DNA from: Aquificota bacterium
GTDB taxonomy: Bacteria > Aquificota > Aquificia > Aquificales > Hydrogenothermaceae
Assembly: GCA_013153235.1 (NCBI GenBank)
Contig: JAADEU010000004.1
Coordinates: 1-9,278, forward strand
DNA length: 9,278 nucleotides
Direction: 5' to 3'
Part shown: piece by piece, positions 1-4,194 of the stretch
How positions within the stretch are numbered: position 1 is the stretch's first letter
Layout: the number at the start of each line of letters is the position of its first letter
Notes under the pieces: model-generated
What the model saw: the letters and a program-made list of their open reading frames with translations, nothing else
Databases searched by the model: none
Told to the model about the DNA's origin: nothing
Program-made: the position numbers and the translations under genes

Positions 1-319
1 TTTCCTCTATTACCTGATTACCGTACAGGAGAATGTCTATATCGATTTCCCTGGGGCCCCACCGGAACCTTTTAATCCTTCCAACTTTTTGTTCTGTTTC
101 TTTTAAGAATGTTAGAAGCTCTTCAGGGGGCATGTCTGTGTATCCGGATATCACAGTGTTATAAAAGTCAGGCTGGTCTGTAAATCCGACGGCTCTGGAT
201 ATAAATATAGGGGCCTGTTTTATATCTGTGATTTTTATTGACATATATTCAATGGCCCTTCTGATAAAACTCTCCCTGTCTCCGATATTCGAACCAAGGC
301 CTATAAATACTTTTTCCAA
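1..319 (-). CDS. folK: 2-amino-4-hydroxy-6-hydroxymethyldihydropteridine pyrophosphokinase (HPPK), 5' part
   Basis: HPPK transfers pyrophosphate from ATP to 6-hydroxymethyl-7,8-dihydropterin in cytosolic folate synthesis. About 106 N-terminal residues are visible; the family is usually around 160, so roughly the last third lies beyond the left edge. Read on the minus strand, the protein begins MEKVFIGLGSNIGDRESF, the typical FolK opening with the GLGSNxGD loop. It continues through a substrate-binding segment (RAVGFTDQPDFYNTV) to the family signature RWGPREIDIDILLYG, whose two Asp residues bind the Mg-ATP metals. The start is read as TTG at 319-317, because an AAGGA Shine-Dalgarno lies 7 nt upstream and the usual FolK N-terminus begins here; no in-frame ATG is nearby. 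Its 5' end faces the L,D-transpeptidase gene across only 29 bp. Family identity is secure; only the exact start is open. Confidence 0.94.
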   Translation of the reverse strand, partial: MEKVFIGLGSNIGDRESFIRRAIEYMSIKITDIKQAPIFISRAVGFTDQPDFYNTVISGYTDMPPEELLTFLKETEQKVGRIKRFRWGPREIDIDILLYGNQVIEE

Positions 320-332
320 GGGGGTATCCTTA

Positions 333-356
333 ATGTTAAAATTAAGATATGGTTAA
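333..356 (+). promoter_or_regulatory. Possible leader mini-ORF overlapping the L,D-transpeptidase start
   Basis: A seven-codon ORF (MLKLRYG, then TAA) begins with ATG at 333. It is preceded 8 nt upstream by AAGGGGG (318-324), the only good Shine-Dalgarno-like sequence near this start region. Its stop codon lies just inside the beginning of the transpeptidase gene (ATG at 349), which has no convincing ribosome site of its own. Termination-reinitiation is therefore conceivable. The AAGGGGG also lies over the folK start on the other strand, so chance is a real alternative. Confidence 0.25.
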
Positions 357-1626
357 ACTTATTTTAGCAGCTTTGCTGCTGTTCTGGACGGCATATCCAT
401 ACGATATAGACACTCTCCTTGAGCAGGCCTTTGAGGAGGTGGAGGAGGAAAGCTCCGGGAGGTACTATAACCTTGCCCTGAAGCTTTTTAATGAGGATGT
501 TTACAGACTTGCAGTTGAAAATGGTGAAAAGTTTCTGGAAAAAAACAGTTCTGACAGAAAGAAGATAGAGGATATATTCCTCCTCCTTACAGTTTCATAT
601 TACAAAATGAAAAAACCCAAGAAAATATTTGACCTGTACATCAGATTTCTGGATATTCCCGTTTCAGAGGACACCAGAAAAAAGGCGTTTGTTTATACCA
701 ATAATCTGCTACTGAGGGAGGGGCAATGGAAGAGGCTAAAGATTATCAGGAATAAATCAAAAAAGCTCCTTGAAAGGATAAAACCCTTTCCAAATCTTGA
801 AGGTAGGTACAGACCATTTGAGCCTGGGGTAAACATATTCAGATTAAGGGAAGAGAATCTCATAGGTTTTAATGAGATTTTCATCTCCGATAGAAATCTG
901 ACCCTTATAGAGATAGCAAAAAGACTTGACCTGGGATATGATGAGCTGAAGATTGCGAATCCACATCTTGACCCATTTGACATACTAAAAGGTGAGGCTG
1001 TTTTTATTCCCAGAAAAAGGCTTCTACCTGAACAGGAGTTTGAGATTGGAACCATTTATATAAACCTTTCTGAAAAAAGGCTGTACTATCCTGTATCTTA
1101 CGAAGGGGATGTGTATGTTATTACATTCCCTGTAGGTATAGGTACTGACAATTCAAAATCCCCTGTTGGGGAGTTCAGAATAACCCAGAAAAAAAGGAAC
1201 CCTGAATGGGTGGTCCCAAAATCCATCAGGGAAGAGGACCCTTCCCTGCCACCTGTTGTACCACCTGGACCTGATAATCCACTTGGTGTAAGGGCTATGA
1301 GGCTGGGTCATACTGAATATCTCCTCCACGGTACAAGTAAGAGATTTGGTATCGGTATGGAGGTAAGCCACGGCTGTATCAGAATGTACAACAGGGATGT
1401 AAAAAGGCTGTTTGATGTTGTTGAAAAGGGAACAAAGGTTATTATCACCGATAAAAGATATAAGATTTTCAGAAACAAAAGGCTGTATATTGAGATTTTT
1501 AGCCTTGGAAAAAAAGACAAAAAAGAGCTTCTAAAACTTCTTGAGGAAAAAGGGGTCAGGACAACCCCCTACCTCATAGATTTTCACAACAAAGAGAAGA
1601 GAGGGTATGCAACCCCCCTGAACTAA
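349..1626 (+). CDS. Exported L,D-transpeptidase (LysM-like + YkuD domain)
   Basis: This is an ErfK/YbiS/YcfS/YnhG-type L,D-transpeptidase of 425 residues. Such enzymes use a catalytic cysteine in the periplasm to make 3-3 peptidoglycan crosslinks or to attach lipoproteins to the wall. Residues 1-17 form a hydrophobic signal segment. Residues about 40-145 are helical and charged, plausibly TPR-like. Residues 177-222 resemble a LysM fold (LTLIEIAKRL, then IANPHLDPFDILKGEAVFIP). The YkuD domain spans about 236-367, with a conserved HG at His327 and the catalytic motif SHGCIRM containing His341, Cys343 and Arg345. About 55 charged residues follow. ATG 349 is the first possible start, because an in-frame stop lies directly upstream, and the signal peptide supports it; the ribosome site is poor. 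The stop codon directly abuts the stop of a small lipoprotein gene on the other strand that may encode its substrate. Which reaction it performs cannot be told from sequence. Confidence 0.92.
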   Translation: MVKLILAALLLFWTAYPYDIDTLLEQAFEEVEEESSGRYYNLALKLFNEDVYRLAVENGEKFLEKNSSDRKKIEDIFLLLTVSYYKMKKPKKIFDLYIRFLDIPVSEDTRKKAFVYTNNLLLREGQWKRLKIIRNKSKKLLERIKPFPNLEGRYRPFEPGVNIFRLREENLIGFNEIFISDRNLTLIEIAKRLDLGYDELKIANPHLDPFDILKGEAVFIPRKRLLPEQEFEIGTIYINLSEKRLYYPVSYEGDVYVITFPVGIGTDNSKSPVGEFRITQKKRNPEWVVPKSIREEDPSLPPVVPPGPDNPLGVRAMRLGHTEYLLHGTSKRFGIGMEVSHGCIRMYNRDVKRLFDVVEKGTKVIITDKRYKIFRNKRLYIEIFSLGKKDKKELLKLLEEKGVRTTPYLIDFHNKEKRGYATPLN

Positions 1627-2019
1627 CTATTTTGCAAGGGATTTTTTCATAACCCTTTCGATGTTAGATGAGAGTCTGCCCAGTTTGGCTTCCAGAGCAT
1701 CAACTTTCTCAGAGAGGCCTCTGATTGCAGCAGCGTTCTTCTCTGCTTTTTCATCAACCGCTTTAATCTGGGCCTTGATGTCCTGATGTTCAGACTCTAT
1801 GTTGCTTACCTTAGTTTCAAGGTCCTCAATCCTGCTTACAATTTTTGGATGTTCTGTTTTATGCATTTGCTCAAACTGGCTTACCTTGCTCTCAAGGGCA
1901 TTGAGCTTTTCCAGTATTTTAGCATCCTGCTCATCAACGTAAGATTTGGTTGCACATCCTGTCAAAACAACCGCAGATATGCCAAAAATAGCACCTGCTT
2001 TAACAACTTTTTTCAGCAT
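1627..2019 (-). CDS. Small coiled-coil lipoprotein with C-terminal lysine (Lpp-like candidate)
   Basis: A 130-residue lipoprotein precursor. Residues 1-21 are a Lys-rich lipoprotein signal peptide ending in the lipobox LTG, with Cys22 as the predicted lipidation site. Ala at +2 is the kind of residue that normally sends lipoproteins to the outer membrane. The mature part has no globular domain: residues about 25-120 are heptad-like (LEKLNALESKVSQ, SRIEDLETKVSNIE, LSEKVDALEAKLGRL), predicting a long coiled coil. The protein ends MKKSLAK with a free C-terminal lysine, as in E. coli Lpp, where that lysine is joined to peptidoglycan by L,D-transpeptidases. I chose ATG 2019 over a start 14 codons upstream (2061) because it has AGGAGG at 2032-2027 with 7-nt spacing and opens the signal peptide directly. 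It lies tail to tail with the transpeptidase, with zero intergenic bases. The role in wall anchoring is inference; homology to Lpp itself is not established. Confidence 0.87.
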   Translation of the reverse strand: MLKKVVKAGAIFGISAVVLTGCATKSYVDEQDAKILEKLNALESKVSQFEQMHKTEHPKIVSRIEDLETKVSNIESEHQDIKAQIKAVDEKAEKNAAAIRGLSEKVDALEAKLGRLSSNIERVMKKSLAK

Positions 2020-2026
2020 TTTTGAA

Positions 2027-2032
2027 CCTCCT
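2027..2032 (-). promoter_or_regulatory. Strong ribosome binding site deciding the lipoprotein start
   Basis: The minus strand reads AGGAGG, followed by 7 nt and ATG at 2019. It lies inside the longer upstream reading of the same frame, so it argues that the 14-residue upstream extension is not translated. Confidence 0.8.
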
Positions 2033-2081
2033 TTTTTTATGGTTTTATTAAAGTTTAACACAAAAATTGTTGTTTTATTTT

Positions 2082-2087
2082 ATTATA
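2082..2087 (-). promoter_or_regulatory. -10 element of probable lipoprotein promoter
   Basis: The minus strand carries a perfect TATAAT, which would start transcription about 55 nt before the lipoprotein ATG. No good -35 hexamer stands at 16-18 bp; the nearest match, TTGAAT at 2106-2101, is only 13 bp away. The hexamer alone in such AT-rich DNA is moderate evidence. Confidence 0.4.
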
Positions 2088-2093
2088 GAAATT

Positions 2094-2121
2094 TTGAAAT
2101 ATTCAAATATAGCTATATAAT
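2094..2121 (+). promoter_or_regulatory. Probable sigma-70-type promoter for kdsC
   Basis: TTGAAA (2094-2099), a 16-bp spacer and TATAAT (2116-2121) form the best promoter match in the window. The predicted start is near 2128, leaving an untranslated leader of about 80 nt before kdsC. It interleaves with the -10 element of the opposing lipoprotein promoter, so the two may interfere. Confidence 0.6.
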
Positions 2122-2132
2122 AGCTATAGCTA
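2109..2132. repeat. Three ATAGCTAT palindromic boxes over the kdsC -10 region
   Basis: ATAGCTAT occurs at 2109-2116 and 2120-2127, and a third copy (ATAGCTA, last base changed) overlaps at 2126-2132. Each is an 8-bp perfect palindrome, and together they cover the -10 element and predicted start site of the kdsC promoter. They could be an operator. AT-rich self-complementary DNA also produces such boxes by chance. Confidence 0.35.
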
Positions 2133-2164
2133 CCCTCCTAAGTATGTTGACCGAATCTGCCACC

Positions 2165-2196
2165 TGAGGTACCTTATAGGTACCTCATTTCTTTTT
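2165..2196 (+). terminator. Terminator-like hairpin in the kdsC leader
   Basis: TGAGGTACC (2165-2173), loop TTATA, and GGTACCTCA (2179-2187) form a perfect 9-bp stem, followed by TTTCTTTTT. This is the shape of an intrinsic terminator reading in the plus direction, with no T-run on the other side. It lies between the predicted kdsC promoter and the kdsC start. It may act as an attenuator, or end a short RNA of about 70 nt, or stop readthrough from upstream. Confidence 0.55.
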
Positions 2197-2207
2197 CGGA
2201 TAGTCCG

Positions 2208-2732
2208 ATGGAAAACCTGAAGGAAATTTTCAGTGGCATAAAATGGTTCATAATGGATGTTGACGGAGTCCTGACAGACGGCAGTATCATCTATGACAGT
2301 GAAGGTAGGGAACTGAAAGTATTCAGTGTCAAGGACGGGATGGGTATCACACTCCTCCACAGGGCCGGGATAAAGACCGCCATTATCACAAGCAGAAATT
2401 CTCCTATGGTCCAGAGAAGGGCTGGAGAGCTCGGCATAATAGAGGTCATTCAGGGTGCCAGGGATAAGCTGGAGCTTTATTTCAGACTGAAGGAAAAGGA
2501 AGGATTCTCTGATAAAGAAGTTCTGTATATAGGGGATGATTATGTGGACCTTCCTGTGATGAAGGTTGTTGGCCTTCCAGTTACTGTTCCGGACGCACCT
2601 GTAGAACTGAAAGACACGGCTCTTTATGTCACAAAAAGGCATGGTGGTAAAGGAGCGGTTAGAGAGGTTGCGGAGATGCTCTTAAAGGCACAGGGAAAGT
2701 TTGATGAGGTCATAAAGACTTATACAGGTTAA
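2208..2732 (+). CDS. kdsC: 3-deoxy-D-manno-octulosonate 8-phosphate phosphatase (KdsC-type HAD phosphatase)
   Basis: It hydrolyses Kdo-8-phosphate to Kdo and phosphate in the cytosol, a step toward the inner core of lipopolysaccharide. At 174 residues it has the usual compact, capless C0-type HAD length. HAD motif I is DVDGVLTDG, with nucleophile Asp17 and acid/base Asp19. It is followed by the KdsC-typical FSVKDGMGI segment (39-47). Motif II is Thr61 in ITSRNS, motif III is Lys87 in GARDKLE, and motif IV is GDDYVDLPVM (Asp110, Asp111, Asp114). A C-terminal basic HGGKGAVRE segment (145-153) matches the family tail that reaches into the neighbouring subunit's active site. ATG 2208 has no clear ribosome site, and a small stem (TCGGA/TCCGA, 2196-2208) touches the start codon. 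The frame is open upstream only to 2151, with no ATG, GTG or TTG start. The stop overlaps the next gene (TAATG), implying co-translation with the methyltransferase. Confidence 0.93.
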   Translation: MENLKEIFSGIKWFIMDVDGVLTDGSIIYDSEGRELKVFSVKDGMGITLLHRAGIKTAIITSRNSPMVQRRAGELGIIEVIQGARDKLELYFRLKEKEGFSDKEVLYIGDDYVDLPVMKVVGLPVTVPDAPVELKDTALYVTKRHGGKGAVREVAEMLLKAQGKFDEVIKTYTG

Positions 2733-3301
2733 TGATGGAAAAGGACAGGGAGAAATGGAATAAAAAATATTCATCGGAAGAGTTTCCATGGACAGGCCCT
2801 TCACAGATTGTGCAGGATTTTTACAGCCTGGCAGAGAAGGGAAGGGCGCTTGATGTAGCCTGTGGAACAGGTAGAAATGCTATATTCCTTGCCGAAAAGG
2901 GATTTGAGGTGGATGCCGTTGATATATCAGATGTTGCCATAAATGAGTTAAAGAAAAGGCATCCGGAAATAAACGCATTTCAGGCTGACCTTGATTTTTA
3001 CAACATACCTGAAAACAGGTACAGCCTGATAGTGAATATCAATTATCTGAACAGAAGACTGATACCCCAGATAAAGGAAGGACTGAAAGAAGGTGGTGTT
3101 GTTATATTTGAAACATTTACACTGGCGGAAGGTGGGGATTATTTCCAGCCGGAGAATAAGGATTATATGCTGAGGAAAAATGAGCTACTGCACCTGTTTA
3201 TGGATTTTTATGTGGTGTTTTATCAGGAAAGAGACAAGATAAAACCTGACGGCAAAAAGGCATTTGTTTCTTCCCTTGTGGCCATAAAAAAATGTCAGTA
3301 G
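2732..3301 (+). CDS. Class I SAM-dependent methyltransferase, TehB-like, substrate unknown
   Basis: A 189-residue single-domain Rossmann-fold methyltransferase. The SAM-binding motif I is ALDVACGTGRNA (39-50). The acidic end of strand 2 is VDAVDIS (Asp64), which should hold the ribose hydroxyls. The next acidic position is ADLD (85-88), and the strand 4/5 region is LIVNINYLNR and GGVVIFETFT (99-130). The WNKKYSSEEFPW start (9-20) and the FETFT segment recall the TehB-like/type-11 group, which has varied and mostly unassigned substrates. The first ATG (2732) overlaps the kdsC stop as TAATG. The second ATG, at 2735, has slightly better spacing from a weak AGG, so the protein may be one residue shorter. 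Coupling to kdsC hints at, but does not prove, an envelope-related substrate. Its last 7 bp overlap the convergent gene on the other strand. The fold is secure; the substrate is unknown. Confidence 0.85.
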   Translation: MMEKDREKWNKKYSSEEFPWTGPSQIVQDFYSLAEKGRALDVACGTGRNAIFLAEKGFEVDAVDISDVAINELKKRHPEINAFQADLDFYNIPENRYSLIVNINYLNRRLIPQIKEGLKEGGVVIFETFTLAEGGDYFQPENKDYMLRKNELLHLFMDFYVVFYQERDKIKPDGKKAFVSSLVAIKKCQ

Positions 3302-4182
3302 CTGCCTGCATAAAATTCCAGATAAACCTGAATGAATGGGGTTCCTTTAAAGCCACGGTATTTTTCCCAGTTTGTGCCTATATGTATATTAAAAAAAGCC
3401 CATTTTCTCCAAAAGTTTGCCCTGGCCCTGTACTGGACGGTGTAGTTTTCTATACGGCCGTTTATGATTCTGTTCTGTCCCATCCCTGCAAGGAGCTCTG
3501 TTGCCATGTTCCTTTTGTAAATCTTTTTCAGAGGGTTGTATATTCTCAGGGATGTTGCGTAGTTAAGCCTCTGATAATGGATGTTGGAGGCGTTGTATCT
3601 CTCCACGAATATCCTCCACAGTGTATCAGGTGCTATCAGCCTGTCCAGATACATCTGTGTCCTTTCTTCCAGCCTGTAGTCGTAGATTCTTGATTCTATT
3701 CTGAATCTCTGGAATACAGACAGTTCCCATCTTTTGTAAACAATGGGAATATTGAATATTTCGTATTTGGCGTATATCTTTGGAACACCAGAGATTCCTA
3801 TTGAAAATCTGTGTTTTAAAAGTCTGTCAAGCTGATTTTTTTCTCTCTCTTTGTCCTTGGGATTGCTGCTTTTGCTTTTCAGGTCTCCGAAAAATAATTT
3901 TATTCTTTCTTCCATTTTTGTCAGACGGAGTTTAAAGTCCAGCTTCATTATGGTGTTGAACTCTGGTTTTCCATCGTAGATAAAACCAGATGTAAGCCTC
4001 AGATATGAACGGCTTTCTTCTTTTATCCTTGGGTCCGCGAAAAACTGGTCTACCTTTTCAACCGTTGAGTGGACGGCAAATGATATTTCTCTGTGTAGAA
4101 GGTCTATAAAATTTTCCTGGGAGTAAGCTGAGGGTGTGAGGAGGGACAGAAAAAGAAATGCCCTCCCTGCTACAGTTTTCAT
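3295..4182 (-). CDS. Secreted, probably outer-membrane beta-barrel-like protein of unknown function
   Basis: I do not recognise this 295-residue protein as a named family. Residues 1-21 are a signal peptide (basic start, FLFLSLL core, cleavage plausible after SAYS). There are no transmembrane helices afterwards. Much of the mature protein consists of short alternating hydrophobic/polar strands rich in Tyr, Phe and Arg (SYLRLTSGFIYDG, HRFSIGISGVPKIYAKYEIF, YQRLNYATSLRIYN, VQYRARANFWRKWAFFNIHIGTN). The last strand, FIQVYLEFYAGSY, ends in an aromatic residue, as outer-membrane barrels often do. A charged Lys/Glu/Asp stretch (about 100-122) would be a loop or periplasmic linker. The start lies 12 nt after the alaS stop without a Shine-Dalgarno, so it is probably read from the alaS transcript by coupling. 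The 3' end overlaps the methyltransferase by 7 bp. Barrel assignment is inference from pattern only. Confidence 0.78.
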   Translation of the reverse strand: MKTVAGRAFLFLSLLTPSAYSQENFIDLLHREISFAVHSTVEKVDQFFADPRIKEESRSYLRLTSGFIYDGKPEFNTIMKLDFKLRLTKMEERIKLFFGDLKSKSSNPKDKEREKNQLDRLLKHRFSIGISGVPKIYAKYEIFNIPIVYKRWELSVFQRFRIESRIYDYRLEERTQMYLDRLIAPDTLWRIFVERYNASNIHYQRLNYATSLRIYNPLKKIYKRNMATELLAGMGQNRIINGRIENYTVQYRARANFWRKWAFFNIHIGTNWEKYRGFKGTPFIQVYLEFYAGSY

Positions 4183-4194
4183 TTTTCAATGTTT

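Noticed and set aside
239..267. TTGACA with TGATAA 17 bp downstream, as a promoter for the transpeptidase
   Set aside because: The -10 matches poorly, and the site lies deep inside folK coding sequence, about 80 bp before the gene. A perfect -35 alone is expected occasionally.
302..307. TATAAA as a -10 for the transpeptidase
   Set aside because: No usable -35 at 16-18 bp, and the bases encode part of the conserved VFIGLG segment of FolK on the other strand.
399..409. ATACGATATAG, matching part of the 8816-8826 palindrome
   Set aside because: It lacks the second arm and lies in coding sequence (Tyr-Asp-Ile); probably chance.
1603..1615. GGGT-ATGCA-ACCC stem followed by a pyrimidine-rich run on the minus strand, as a lipoprotein terminator
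   Set aside because: Only 4 bp of stem and an interrupted T-tract, inside transpeptidase coding sequence; too weak to list.
1627..2061. Longer 144-residue reading of the lipoprotein
   Set aside because: The extra 14 residues would precede a normal lipoprotein signal peptide, and the extension contains the AGGAGG ribosome site of the shorter start.
2130..2642. 170-residue minus-strand ORF opposite kdsC
   Set aside because: No ribosome site, and no recognisable domain or protein-like composition; it is a shadow of kdsC.
3286..3292. T7 run on the minus strand just after the exported-protein stop, as a terminator
   Set aside because: The preceding sequence forms only a 3-bp stem; the run is explained by Lys codons of the methyltransferase.
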